64,000 nt of DNA, from assembly GCA_026214975.1 (NCBI GenBank), contig JAOBSW010000933.1, positions 1 through 64,000 on the forward strand. Direction: 5' to 3'. The position numbers and the translations under genes were made by a program. Positions 1 through 11,893 of the stretch are shown piece after piece. Source of the stretch: Gentiana macrophylla (lineage: Eukaryota > Streptophyta > Magnoliopsida > Gentianales > Gentianaceae). Each line of letters begins with the position of its first letter. The first letter of the stretch is position 1. The notes beneath the pieces were generated by a model. The model worked only from the letters and a program-made list of their open reading frames with translations, ran no database searches and had not been told where the DNA came from.

Positions 1-3000
1 AGTTTACTCAAACAGGTGTTTACAACTTTTTGTATATAATTATAGAAGAGTTCACTCAAGCACGGATAAGGTTTACAACTTTTTGTAATATAATTAAAAT
101 AGTAGTTTACTCAAATAAATGGGTTTACAACTTTTTGTAAAATAATTTGTAGTTTTGAGTTTTACTCAAACGGGGGTTTACAACTTTTGTATATAATTTG
201 TATATTAGAGTTTATTGACATTCAAGAGCCAGGGTTTTCTAACTTTTTATATATTATTGTATTAGAGTTTACTCAAGAAGCATTGGGTTATTTAACTTTT
301 AGTATATAATTATAGTAGAGTTCACTAAAACGGAGGTTCAAGCAACTTTATGCTATATAATTACCAAGTAGAGTTTACTCAAACAGGGTTTACAACTTTT
401 GTTAATAATTGTATAGTATAGTTTACTTCAAAACGGGGTGTACAACTACACTGGTATATTATTGTATTAGAGTTTATCTCAACTGGAGGTTTACAACTTT
501 TGTATATATAATTATAGAAGAGTTTACTCAAAATGGAGGTGTAAGCAACTTTTTGTATATAATTAAAATAGAGTTTACTTCCAAAATGGTGGTTACAACT
601 TTTGTAAATAATTTTATTGTAGAGTTTACTAAAACGGGGTTTACAACCTTTGTATATAATTGTATATTATGAGTTTATTTCAAGACGGGGTTTCTAACTT
701 TTGTATATTATTGTGCTATAGTTTATTTCAGAACGGTGATTAACAACTTTTTGTATATAATTATAGTAAGTCTACTCATAAACGGAGGTTCACAACTTTT
801 TGTACATAATTATAGCAGAGTTTACTCAAAACAGGGGTTACACTTTTTATTAATAATTGTAGAGTAAGTTTACTCAAAGCAATCGTGCTGTACAACTTTG
901 AGTATATTATTGTATTAGAGTTTCACCTCAAACGGAGGTTTACAACTTTTGTATATAATTGTATAGTAAAGGTTTACTCAAAGCGGGGGTTTACAATTTT
1001 TTTATAATAAAATGGGTTTACAAATTTTGTATATAATTGTATAAGCAGAGGTTACTTCAAAATAAGGGTTTGGTAACATTTTTGTATATTAGCTGTATTA
1101 GAAAGTTCACTCAAAATAGGGTTTCTAACTTTTGTATATAATTATAGTAGAGTTCTACTAAATGGAGGATCAGTAACTTTTACAGTATATAATTGAAAAT
1201 AGGAAGTTACTCAAAATGTGGTTTACAACTTTTTGTGAAATAATTGTATTGCAAGAGTTTACTCAAAACAGGGCTTGCAATAACTTTGTACATAATTGTA
1301 TAATAGAGTTTACTCAAAACGGGGTTTACAACTTTTGTTTATTATTGTATTGTGAGTTTACTCAAAACGGTGGTTTACAACTTTTTGTATATAATTATAG
1401 TAGAGTCTACTCATAAATGAGATTTACAACTTTATTTATAAAATTATAGCAGAGCGTTACTTAATACTGAGGATTTCACAGGGTGTTTGTATATAATTGT
1501 ATAGTATAATTTACTCAAAATGGTAAGCATAAGTTCTTGTATATATGTGTCATTCAGAGTTTACTCAAACTGGGTTAATAAACTTTTGTATATAATTATA
1601 GTATGAGTTCACTCAAAACGGAGGTTTTTCTTACAACTTTTTGTATATAATTATAGTATAGTTTACTTCCAAAACGGTTAACTTTTGAACATAGTGTATA
1701 GTGAGTTTACAATAAAACGGGGTTTGGTACAAGTTTTTGTATATTATTGCATGATAGTTTACCTCAAACGGTTTTTTACAACACCTTTGTATTATTATGT
1801 TATAGTAGAGTTTACTCAAAGCAGGGGTTTAAAACTTTTTGTACAATAAAGCGGGGTTATAACTTTTTGTGTATAATTACCAAATACAGTTCCTCAGCAC
1901 GGGTTTAGTTACTTTTTGTATATAATTATTATAGCATGGTTTACTCAAGAGGGGTTTTACAACTTTTTGTATATAATTATAATCTAGATTACTCCAAACT
2001 GGGTTTACAACTTTTTGTAAATAATTGTATTGGTAGTTTACTCAAAGCAGGGATTTACAACTCTTTGTATATTATTGTATTGTGAGTTTTACTCAAATCG
2101 AAGTTAATTACTTTTGTATATAATTGTATAGTAGTATTTATCACAAAACTGAAGTTTAAACTATTTTGTGATATAATTGTATAGTAGAGTTTACTCAAAA
2201 CGGGGTTTACAACTTTTGGTATATTATTGTATTAGGAGTTCACAACGAAAGGGGTTTATAATATTTGTATATAATTTATAGCAGAGTAAAATTCTAAATG
2301 GAGGTATACAACTTTTTGTACATAATTATACATGAAGTTCACTCAAAACGGAGGGATACAACTTTTTGCATATAAATTATAGAAGAGTTTATCTAAAACG
2401 AGGTTTACAATTTTTGTATATTATTGTATTAGAGTTTACTCAAACGGGGTGAACAACTTTTTGTATATAATGTATTGTTGAGTTCACTCAAAACGGAGGT
2501 TTATAAATTCTCGTGTATAATTATAGTAAAGTTCTTGTAATCAAAATAGGTTTACTTTTTGTATATTGTGTAACGGAGGTTATAAGCAGGAGTTACAACT
2601 TTTTCTATATAATTGTATAATCAGTTCTCAAAACAAGGTTGCTCCACGCAGATAAACTATAATGGGGATTCACTCAAGCGGAGTTTAACACTGAAAATAA
2701 TTGTATAGTAGAGTTTATCTCAAATGGGGTGGGTTTACAACTTTTTTGTATATCATTGTATTGAAGTTCACTCAAACGGGGTTACAACTTTTTGTATATA
2801 ATTGTATAGTAAGAGTTGACTCAAAACGAGGTTCTCAAACTAATTTGTACAATATAGCAGGGGGAGTATAAGAGAGTATATAACTGTAAAACTGGATTCA
2901 CTCAAGCAAGGAGTATATCACATGTATTAGAGTTTACAATCAAGATTTACTGGGTTGGGGAGTTTAACTGTATATAATACATAAGTCTGATTCCACCTCA

Positions 3001-3469
3001 AAACGGAGTATTTAATAGTTTTTGTATATAATTATAGTAGCAGTTTACTTCCAAAACGGGTTTGCAAATCTTTTGTATATAATTGTGATAAAGGGAGTTT
3101 AATCAAATAGGGTTTACAACTTTTGTATATAATTGTAGTAGAGTTCACTCAAAATGGAGGTTAATAAACTTTTGTATATAATTATAGTAAGTTTATCAGC
3201 AAGAGGTTTACAACTTTTTGCTTAAATAATTGTTTATGAAAGAGTTTACTTCAAACGAGGTTTACAACTTTTTGTATATTTTGTACGTAGAGTTTACTCA
3301 AACGGGGTTTACAACTTTTTGTATATAATTGTATAGTAAAGTTTACTTCCAAAACGGGGTTTATAATCTTTGGTACAATAAAACTGGCCTGCAACTTTTG
3401 TATATAATTACTTCAAAACAGGGGTTTATAACATTTTTATATATTGTACTAGATCACTCAAAAAAGGGG
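1..3469. repeat. 49/51-bp satellite array, block 1 (degenerate)
   Basis: Head-to-tail monomers of about 49 or 51 bp fill this stretch. Each monomer has a GAGTTTACTC start, an AAAACGGGG core, TTTACAACTTTTTG and an AT-rich tail ending in ATAGTA or TGTATTA. Monomers here carry many small indels and some are fused or truncated, clearly more than in the block at 21469-31584. Short open frames inside it are only translations of the repeat. The array stops at the first base of an LTR at 3470. No gene is visible. Confidence 0.95.
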
Positions 3470-4226
3470 TGAGGTGAAACTGCATGAGGAAGGCTCTGTA
3501 AATTGAATAAATCTTAGGACTGGATTTGAAGGTATTTTAAGGAGGTCCGATACAACCACAATAATGCGGTACATTCGATTAATAAGTCATGGCATAATCA
3601 CAACTCGTGTAGCACTCTTGAATAAACCCTGCAACACTTAGAAAACCGGTTTCTAAGCACTTGGTATATGGATAACCACAAGGGATTGCCTGGTCCTGAT
3701 AATCCCGACATTTGAATTCCTTTCCAGCTGAAACTCACACAACTCTTTTCTGTCAAGAATAAAATATTTTTTATATTGATAACAATTTGATTTTCAAGTA
3801 GAACATGTAAGGACTATTTATAGAAAATAAAAGGCTTGAATTCATTATAATAAGATGAAAATTTTATCTTAAATTAATGATATTGGCTTATCCAGAGCTT
3901 TCATCTGTGTTCAATATATCTTCTTTATATTGTCCAGTTTTGTCCTGCGGCTGCTTGGCCATTTTGACCATTATAACTTATTCAAATGAAGATGATAACT
4001 TGATGAAAGTTGAAGATCAGTTTTCTAATGAAATGCAATATGTGGATCATGCAATTGATAAGTAAAGTCCCGATCCCATCCAATAAAGAAGACTCACTAA
4101 GTCTAATGCAATTTACAATAAAGGCCTCAAACGATCCATCTAGATTCAATGCTTACTTGAATAATCAAAACTTGACAGACTTGACTCCATAGCAAAAGAT
4201 GTCTTAATGATTATCATGAAGCATTC
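3470..4226 (-). repeat. LTR1 of small non-autonomous LTR element
   Basis: This is the most eroded of four related LTRs (the others are at 6020, 8580 and 20445). On the minus strand the LTRs begin TGAATGC and end in TTCA. Shared landmarks are the GGAGGAAGGC region near the left edge, a block around 3720-3840 with a TATTTATAG motif, and the GCATTC right edge. Its left edge abuts satellite DNA directly. As the element runs on the minus strand, this copy is the 3' LTR of unit 1 (3470-6807). Confidence 0.85.
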
Positions 4227-4289
4227 GGCTAATATTTTTAATACGTAAATTAATAATAAGATATAATATTATGTAATTTAATTCCGATA

Positions 4290-4570
4290 GCCCGTAAGCA
4301 TAAATAATGACGGACTTAATGACTTCAAAATCTTCTTCATTATTCGACTTGGATTCTTGCATTATTAAAATGGACCAAATCACCCCGAAAGAGGGTGAAG
4401 CCTTATTTTATGCTGAGCCGAGTTTTGGAACCAACTTGAAATGTCATAGGATATTGAGTTGTAATCGGTTCAGATTAATGCTACAGACACTTCGGTTGCA
4501 AAGAATTCATCCTCGAATCAATAGGATGTCATAAAATCGAGCAATATTACCAACAGAACACGAACATAGA
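4290..4570 (-). pseudogene. Remnant of Ty3/gypsy polyprotein C-terminal tail, unit 1
   Basis: By comparison with unit 2 this stretch encodes, on the minus strand, a degraded version of the segment DSRTNPS...VGPKTRLQRK. Plant Ty3/gypsy polyproteins commonly end with a DSRTN-like stretch followed by a GP(M/I)TRARAK-like motif, so this is probably the end of a pol gene retained next to the 3' LTR after the catalytic domains were lost. Several frameshifts separate the pieces. It is a domain scar with no enzymatic function. Confidence 0.5.
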
Positions 4571-4650
4571 CAAAGATCATAAGCGAACACCGGGATCAAA
4601 TATGAGTCGAACGAGATAAATTCACATCAAGCGCACATTGTGTTGTGGAG

Positions 4651-5496
4651 TCATTGCCCCAAAAAACATTTCAAGCATAGTAATGCGAAAATTCTGGAGT
4701 TGATAAACTTGTGGATCAAATGCCCGTAAAGGAGGAAAAATAATAAATGCGAGGGACAAATTGTAGTCGGACACGCGTCAATTATCGCCGAAAATGGATT
4801 AGAATAATTGTTATATGCGGTTTTCCTCATTAACGTGATCAAGCTCAAGAACTCCCCGTTGTCAACAAGGTATCCTCCGTTGGAGGTAATCCCCCTATGG
4901 GCCTGGGGAAGAAGAGTAAACAAAGCCCGACACAATAATTGAGTAATATAAACATCTTCTTTTTCCTCAACCAATATCAACTCTCATGCGTTCTTCCTCA
5001 GCCATGAGACGCTTCACGGACAACTTCCACTGTTGCATCGACGAACTTGAGAACCATTTGTTACGCTTTGCAACTTATCACCAAAGAGCATGCAACTCCT
5101 CACGCTCAACATTACTCTGAACGTAACCTTCAACATTTGTCTTATCCATGTACACGATCTCGTCCACAACAATGGCCTCATCATAGTTAAGTATACAGCA
5201 CCACTCTCATTTTCATCATTTTTAAACTCCTCATCATGAGGACTAATAACTTCTTCGATTTTCTCTTCAGCCATCTCTTGTTCTTTCTTCCGTTCAGCCC
5301 TCCATTTCGCTTTATTCTCTTCAAGAAATTTATTTATCTTTTCCTCCCTCTCGACCTTAAAAATTCGTGACATTTCCTCCACAGTTCGAATTATATCATC
5401 CTTAAGACTTCTTTTAAATTGTTCATAATAAGCATCGTCATGATTCTTTGACTTTTTGTGCCTTACCATTTTAGCCTTTACCTTTCCCTTTCCCAA
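4651..5496 (-). pseudogene. Broken gag-like gene, unit 1
   Basis: The frame starts at ATG 5496 with a basic run (MGKGKVKAK) and continues into a charged, helix-prone segment with motifs such as YYEQFKRSLKDDIIRTVEEM and a Glu/Lys-rich stretch that looks like a coiled coil. The readable frame is about 110 residues before frameshifts; a later part (LVEEKEDVYITQLL) is open at 4980-4651 in another frame. The same protein start is present in units 2 and 3, so the ATG is supported by three copies. Its position just after the primer binding site and leader fits Gag, but no zinc knuckle is seen. The gag assignment is an inference from position and composition. Confidence 0.6.
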
Positions 5497-5976
5497 CTTC
5501 CTCCGTACCGAGATTCCTCAGAAAATAACATTGTGTATTTAAAAAAAAGTTCTTGGGATTCAAACAGAGAGTTGGGGTGCTATTTTGAATATGTTAGGCT
5601 TCGAATTTTGAGATACGGTCAAGAGAGAAAATGTAGATAAATGGATGATTTAGATGTGATAAAAATTTCAGGTCGTTTTGAGATGTATAGGTTGGCCAAT
5701 CAATCGGATTTCTGTGACTGGTGCAATCTGTCAGAATAATTTCAGAATTACAACAATGACTTACGTCGCAGATTGTGGCCAAACGGTTGAGAATCTGGAA
5801 AAGCTCAAAGAATGCAAGTTGTAGAACACGGAATTTTATATGAGATCACCAAATTTGAAGAGTTTTGGATGGGAAAAACGTAGTCAAAACAGAGCTGGAA
5901 TACAAACTGTCACTGCAGATTGTTTTTTTAAGATAAAAGAAATAAAAGGGATATAATACAGTCAATCCGCCTTGAT

Positions 5977-6018
5977 CTCTGATACCAACTGATGCAAATT
6001 AGACAGCTCTGATACCAA
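5977..6018 (-). other. Primer binding site pair (initiator Met tRNA type), unit 1
   Basis: Read on the minus strand, TTGGTATCAGAGC begins immediately inside LTR2 (plus-strand 6006-6018). A second copy, TTGGTATCAGAGA, lies further in (5977-5989). TGGTATCAGAGC is the usual primer binding site complementary to plant initiator methionine tRNA. It fixes the element on the minus strand and marks LTR2 as the 5' LTR of unit 1. The same duplicated arrangement occurs in units 2 and 3. Confidence 0.8.
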
Positions 6019-6019
6019 C

Positions 6020-6807
6020 TGAAGTGAATCCGGCTGGAGGAAGGCTTCAAATCGAATAAATCTTAGGATCGTGGATTTGAAGGTATTTGGAAGGAGGTCC
6101 TTGACACAACCACAACCTGTGTGGAAGCACCTTGGATTAATAAGCTCCGCGACACAATCACAACTCGTGTGAAGGCACCTTGGAATAAACCTCAACACTT
6201 AGAAAACCTGTTTCTAAGCCCCTTGGTATATGGATAACCACAAGGATTGCTCAAGTCCTTGATAATCCGAGATTTGAATTCCCATTCCAGAGAAACTCAC
6301 ACAACACTTTTCCAAGTGAAGAATAAAATATTATTTATATTGATAACAATCTGATTTTCAAAGTACAAATACAAGGACTATTTATAGGAAAATAAGTACA
6401 TGAATTCATAATAATAAGATGAAAATTTTATTCTAAGTTAAATGCATATTAAGCGCATCCAAGAGCTTCATCCATGTTCAATATATCTTAACATATTGTC
6501 AAGTTTTTGTCCAGTAAATTTGTTGAGGCCATTTTGACCATTATAACTTATTCAAATGAAGATGACAATCTTGACCAAAGTTGAAGATCATGGTTTTCTA
6601 CATGAAATACACATATGGATCATAAATTTTGGATTAGTAAAGCTCACGATCGATCCCAATAAAGAAAGGCGCTCACTTAAGTTCAATGCACTTAAAATAG
6701 GCTCCCAAAAGACATCCATCTAGATTCAATGTACTTGGAATACACAAAACTTGACTTCTTGGACTTCCATGCTAGCAAAAGTGGCACCATATTATCATGA
6801 GCATTCA
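6020..6807 (-). repeat. LTR2 of small non-autonomous LTR element
   Basis: This LTR is about 788 bp, with TG at 6020 and CA at 6806-6807, so the TG...CA ends read correctly on either strand. A TATA-like box reads CTATAAATAG on the minus strand near 6369-6380, leaving about 430 bp of U3 upstream and about 350 bp of R-U5 downstream, which fits minus-strand transcription. It serves both as 5' LTR of unit 1 and as 3' LTR of unit 2. No clear polypurine tract is seen beside its right edge. Confidence 0.9.
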
Positions 6808-7100
6808 GCCAATATTTTTAATTTTTAAATTAATAATAAGATATAATAATATGTAATTTAATTCCGATAGTCCGCAAGCATAAATGGCGGACTTAATGAC
6901 TTCAAAATCTTCTTCATGCTTCGACTTGGATTCTTGCATTATTAAATGGACCAAATCACCCAAAGAGGTGAGCCTTATTTTGCGTTGGAGTCGAGTTTTG
7001 GGACCAACTTGAAATGTCATAGGATCTTGAGTAGTAATCGGTTCCAGATTCATATCAGACCCACCCGGTTGCGAAGGATTCGTCCTCGAATCAATAGGAT
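6805..7100 (-). pseudogene. Ty3/gypsy polyprotein C-terminal tail remnant, unit 2
   Basis: On the minus strand this reads through DSRTNPSQPGGSD, then DPMTFQVGPKTRLQRK, then LTSLGDLVHLIMQ, open to a stop just before the 3' LTR. The order DSRTN, GP-TR-basic, then a hydrophobic helix resembles the extreme C-terminus of plant Ty3/gypsy polyproteins, downstream of integrase. Integrase itself is absent. Presence of the same tail in all four units shows that it belongs to the founding non-autonomous element and is not a local accident. Confidence 0.6.
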
Positions 7101-8579
7101 ATCATAAAATCGAGCAATATTACCAACAAAACATGAACATAGACAAAAGATCACCAGACGAACACCGGGATCAAATATGAGTCGAACAGATAAATTCACA
7201 TCAACTGCACATTGTGTTGTGGAGTCATGCCCGAAAACATAATATCGACATAGTAGTGAGAATTCGAGTTGATAAACTTGTGGATCACCCGCCGAAAGAG
7301 ACCAAAATAATAAATCGAGGACAAATTGTAGCTGAGTGGACCGCACGTCAATTATAGTAAAATGGATCGAATAATTATGCTCGGTTTTCTATAAACGTGA
7401 TCACGCTCAAGAACTACCGTTGTCAACAAGTCTGTCCTCCGTTGGGTAATCCCCCATGGACTGGGAAGAAGAGTCAACAAAGCCCGACACAAGAAGTGAG
7501 TAATATAACATCTTCTTTTCCTCAACCAATATCAACTCGTTCCTCACTCCATAATAGGCCTTCTGAGACAACTCCACTATTGCATCGACAAATTGAGGAC
7601 CATTTGTATCGCTTTTGCAACTTATCACAAAGGAGCATGCAACTCCTCCACGCCAACATTACTCTCAGCGTAACCTTCAACATTTGTCTTATCCATGTAC
7701 ACGATCTCGTCCACAACAATTGCCTCGTCATAGTTAAGTACTACTGCCATACTCTCGTTTTCATCATTTTTAAACTCCTCATCACGAGGACTAATAACTT
7801 CTTCGATTTTCTCTTCAGCCAACTCTTGTGCTTTCTTTTTTTCAGTCCTCCATTTCGCTTTATTCTCTTCCAGAAATTTATTTATCATTTCCTCCCTCTC
7901 GACCTTAAAAATTCATGACATTTCCTCCACAGTTCGAATAATATCATCCTTAAGACTTCTTTTAAATTGTTCATAATAAGCATCGTCATGATTCTTTGAA
8001 TTTTTGTGCCTTAGAATTTTAGCCTTTACCTTTCCCTTTCCCAACTTCCTCCGTACCCAAGATTCCTCAGAAAATATAGTGTATTTAAAAAAAAGATCTT
8101 GGGATTCAAACAGAGAGTTGGGGTGCTGTTTTGAATACATTAGGCTTCGAATTTTGAGATGCGGTCAAGAGAGAAAATGTAGATAAATGGATTATTTAGA
8201 TGTGATAAAAATTTCAAGTCATTTTGAGATGTATAGTTTGGCCAATCAATCGGATTTCTGTGACTGGTGCAATCTGTCAGAAAAATTTCCAGAATTACAA
8301 CAGTGACTTGCGTCGTAGATTTTGGCCAAACAGTTGAGTATCTGGGAAAACTCGAAGAATGAAAGTTGTAGAACACGGAATTGTATATGAGATCACCAAA
8401 TTTGAAGAGTTTTGGATAGGAAAAACATAGTCAAAACAGAGCTGGAATACAAACTGTCACTGCAGATTGTTTTTTTTTTTTTTTTTTGTAAGATAAAAGA
8501 AATAAAAGGGATATAATACAGTCGATCCGACTTGATCTCTGATACCAACTTATGCGAATTAGACTGCTCTGATACCAAC
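6808..8579 (-). mobile_element. Internal region of small LTR element, unit 2 (best preserved)
   Basis: With LTR2 and LTR3 this forms the most complete unit (6020-9363, about 3.3 kb). Minus-strand order is primer-binding-site pair at 8537-8580, leader with a pure T run on the plus strand (about 8470-8486), gag-like frame 8140 to about 7407, a poorly coding stretch about 7400-7110, and a pol-tail remnant about 7100-6805. Only the two ends of a Ty3/gypsy coding region appear to remain, which is typical of a non-autonomous derivative moved by a helper element. Confidence 0.85.
7407..8140 (-). pseudogene. Broken gag-like gene, unit 2
   Basis: The conserved protein start MGKGKVKAK lies near 8040-8020, inside a slightly longer open frame. 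It is followed by YYEQFKRSLKDDIIRTVEEM and, after a stop or frameshift near 7918, a continuation at 7888-7625 (NKFLEENKAKW..., Glu-rich, then DEIVYMDKTNVEGY). Another shift leads to the segment at 7628-7407 containing NELILVEEKKMLYYSLL. The three pieces are in different frames but line up end to end with the copies in units 1 and 3. This suggests a single protein of roughly 230-240 residues in the ancestor. It is highly charged with coiled-coil character and has no recognised catalytic motif. Confidence 0.65.
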
Positions 8580-8580
8580 T
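8537..8580 (-). other. Primer binding site pair, unit 2
   Basis: GCTCTGATACCAA (plus strand, about 8566-8578), directly beside LTR3, is the complement of TTGGTATCAGAGC, the initiator Met tRNA type site. A second CTCTGATACCAACT lies about 30 bp further into the element (about 8537-8550). Confidence 0.8.
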
Positions 8581-9363
8581 GAAGTGAAACTGGCCGGAGG
8601 AAGGCTTGAAATCGAATAAATCTTAGGATCGTGGATTTGAAGGTATTTGGAAGGAGGTCCTTGACACAGCCACAACCAGTGCGGAAGCACCTTGGATTAA
8701 TAAGCTCCACGACACAATCACAACTGGTGTGAAGGCACCTTGGAAAAAACCTCAACACTTAGAAAACCTGTTTCTAAGCACTTTGGTATATGGATAACCA
8801 CAAGATTGCTCAAGTCCATGATAATCCGAGATTTGAATTCCTTTTCCAGAGAAACTCACACAACACTTTTCCAAGTGAAGAATAAAATATTATTTATATT
8901 GATAACAATCTAATTTTCAATGTACAAATACAAGGACTATTTATAGGAAAATAAGTACATGAATTCATAATAATAAGATGAAAATTTAATTCTAAATTAA
9001 ATGCATATTGGCGCATCCAAGGAGATTCATCCAGGTTCAATATATCTTCTTTATATTGTCCAGTTTTATTCCCGCAGTTGTTTGGGCCATTTTGACCATT
9101 ATAACTTTTTCAAATGAAGATGACAACTTGACAAAAGTTGAAGATCAGGTTTTCTACAATGAAATGCACATATGGATCATAAATTTTGGATAAGTAAAGC
9201 TCCTGATCCGATCTAATAAAGAAGACTGCTCACTAAGTTCAATGCACATAAAATAGGCGCCCAAAAGACATCCATCTAGATTCAATGTACTTGGAATACA
9301 CAAAACTTGACTTCTTGGACTTCCATGCTAGCAAAAGTGGCGCCATATTATCATGAGCATTCA
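8580..9363 (-). repeat. LTR3 of small non-autonomous LTR element
   Basis: About 784 bp, bounded by TG at 8580 and CA at 9362-9363. It is closely related to LTR2 over its full length and has the same minus-strand TATA-like box (complement of CTATTTATAGG near 8937-8947). It is shared between unit 2 (as 5' LTR) and unit 3 (as 3' LTR). Confidence 0.9.
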
Positions 9364-10104
9364 GCCAATATTTTTAATTTGTAAATTAATAATAAGATAT
9401 AATAATATGTAATTTAATTCCGATAGCCCGCAAGCATAAATGACGGACTTAATGACTTCAAAATCTTCTTCATTCTTCGACTTGGATTCTTGCATTATTA
9501 AATGGACCAAATCACCCAAAGAGGTGAGCCTTATTTTATGCGTTGAGGTTTGAGTTTTGGGACCAACTTGGAAATGTCATAAGATCTTGAGTAATGTCGG
9601 TTCTAGATTCATGCGAGCACCCTCCTGCCATCTGAAGGATTCGTCCTCGAATCAAGGATGCATAAAATCGAAATATTACCCAACAGAACATGAACATAGA
9701 CTGGAAAAAGACCAAAGCGAACACCGGGATCTTAAATATAAATTGAATGTGTAAAATTCCCATCAACTCGCACAATGTATTTGCGAGTCATGCCTAAAAA
9801 CATATCAGCATAGTAGTGAGAATTCGAGTTGATAAACTTGTGGATCATACGACCGCAAAGGACTAAAATAATAATCTGAGGACAAATTGTAGTCGGACAC
9901 TTGGCGTCAATTATAAATGAAAATGGATCGGAAATAATTATGCTCCGTTTTCCATTAACGTTGATCACGCCAAGAACTACCGCTAAGTCAACAAGTTGTT
10001 CCTCCGTTGGGTAATCCCTACGAGCGTAGGAAGAAGAGTTAACAAAATCGATGTGAAGAAGTGAGTAATATAACATCTTCTTTTCCTCAACCAATATCAA
10101 CTAC
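9364..10104 (-). mobile_element. Internal region of small LTR element, unit 3, left part
   Basis: This matches the LTR-proximal part of the unit 2 interior: pol-tail remnant about 9660-9400, then the end of the gag-like frame (10100-9732, starting MILVEEKKMLYYSLL). It stops at 10104 in the middle of the gag-like gene, where the 9.3-kb element begins. The missing rest of this interior resumes at 19404. Confidence 0.85.
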
Positions 10105-11893
10105 GAGAAGGATCTGAGTTAGATCTAACACAAATTAGAAATCTATGCCAATGTGAGCGGATCAACTCTCGATTTACATATCATAAAACATAGTTAAAGG
10201 ACTTAAAAACTACAAGGGGGTTAAAATCAAGTTACCGGTAACATTAGGAAGAGGAAGCCAAGATCTTCCGATGTGTTCTCTTGGCGGTTGGGTGGACTAC
10301 CTTCTTGATACACGAGCACCTCGCTTGATATACAACAGAAGAAAAATCCGAAGATTTTCCAACTCGAACCCTAGAATAGAGGCCGAAATTCTTTTGGCCA
10401 ATTCTCCTTCTCGGTGAATAGTGACGTTGAATGAATACTGCTTGCCATTAGACTCGGGAGAACTCTTCTTATATGGGAGAGTAATCAATGTCGCTCCAAG
10501 GATTAAATAATTAAGTGATAATTATCCGCACATTAATCTCTTTTTCAAATAAAAGATAAATAAAATGATTATCCCAAACAAATTAAGATAAATCTATATT
10601 ATTATTCATATTATTCCATGAATTATATTTAACAAATAAAGATTAATCACATGTTAAATAATTATCCAAGAAAACTAATTTCTCTCTAATTATTAGGATA
10701 TTAATGGCGCCATGTTATTGGAGTCAAAAAAGCTGCTAAGTAAAATGCTCTTTTACGTGTACTATATTATTTAGCCCAACTAAATATGTATCCATACATA
10801 TCAATTAATTAGCCCGACCCGATTAATTATCGCTGAAGGCCAATAACAAGATTATTAGTCCAAATTACGAAGCCACACACCGAAGGACCATGGACTATAT
10901 AACGTTGGCTCAAATAATTAATTTATTAAATCAGTTCGAATAAGTACATTAATTATTAAATTAGGGATTCTGCCACCCGTAAACCAGAAGAGCGAACTAC
11001 GCGATCGGCCAGATGTATGCCTGCTTAACCCATAGAGTGAATAAGCGTCCGTTGATATCAATCACTTTGCACATCACGGATTAACCATAATGACAATGTC
11101 CCGTTACGAGTGGGAAGTCTCAAAGTGAACGACTCGAATATCTTATCCTTATTTACCATCAACCCCACAGTGAAGTCAATTAATTCACATAATACGACTA
11201 GTAGCTAAATTAGTCTAATGTCTTGAACTCGGCCGATCGATCACTTTCTTAGGGCTAACAAATAAGGGATTTGTCTACTTCCAGGGAAGGAATGGATTTA
11301 CGTATGCAGTGAAAATCGGAACTACTAAAAAGCAACCAAAAGGAGATAGTATGCCAGCTGAGAAGTGGCGGAACACATTATTTAAGTGAACCGTATTCTA
11401 ACACATCAAACACTACCCCGGACAAGCGGCACCCGCACGCTGTGATCCACCTCCAGGATTAAGGTTTATCCCTATATGATGCATCTAATGATTCCAATAA
11501 AGATTCATCGATTATGGATTATACCGAGAAATTTAGATTAAATCGGTCAGGTCTATATGAATGCCATCATATATAAATAACACTGGTATGGTACCTCTAC
11601 CGGCTGAGTCCGGACAAAGCTATCACACCACAGGTATTCTGCAGGCGCATTATTGGTGTTTTAATCAAGAGACCACTAGCTTCGATTAAGTTCACCCGCA
11701 ATTTGCTGATTTAAGTATATCACCAGCAACTAAATCCTCACGTGTAGCCTGCCGAGTTAAATGGTTACATGGATATCTTGGGGTTTCTTGGCGATTGTAT
11801 TCTTTACAAGCACAAAGCAAGTAATAAGGTGAGATAAATTACGTCATTCATTATTAAAGCAATTACACAAATTGTCTTTCGGGCATACTAACA
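10105..11893 (-). repeat. Left (3') LTR of nested element
   Basis: About 1.79 kb, matching 17614-19403 throughout. Examples are TTTACATATCATAAAACATAG near the left side, GGATTAAATAATTAAGTGATA, ACTCGGCCGATCGATCACTT, and the ATTGTCTTT...CTAACA right edge. The left terminus is blurred by indels (GAGAAGGATC here, TGAAGGATC in the other copy). The region also contains many short shared blocks separated by copy-specific indels. Confidence 0.85.

Larger units (their letters stand above)
4227..6019 (-). mobile_element. Internal region of small LTR element, unit 1
   Basis: This lies between LTR1 and LTR2 and matches the interiors at 6808-8579 and 9364-10104 plus 19404-20444. Read on the minus strand it holds, in order, primer-binding-site-like sequences (5977-6018), an untranslated leader, a broken gag-like frame (about 5496-4651), and a remnant resembling the C-terminal tail of a Ty3/gypsy polyprotein (about 4560-4300). 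No protease, reverse transcriptase, RNase H or integrase core is visible and there is no room for them at 1.8 kb. It therefore depended on proteins from another element. Confidence 0.8.

Noticed and set aside
5977..6018. A possible tRNA gene suggested by the tRNA-Met-like sequence
   Set aside because: Only the 12-13 nt complementary to the tRNA 3' end is present, as expected of a primer binding site; there are no cloverleaf arms or A/B boxes.
7397..7918. A 173-codon plus-strand frame opposite the gag-like gene of unit 2
   Set aside because: The minus-strand protein is shared by three units in corresponding segments, while this frame is broken in the others; it is a shadow.
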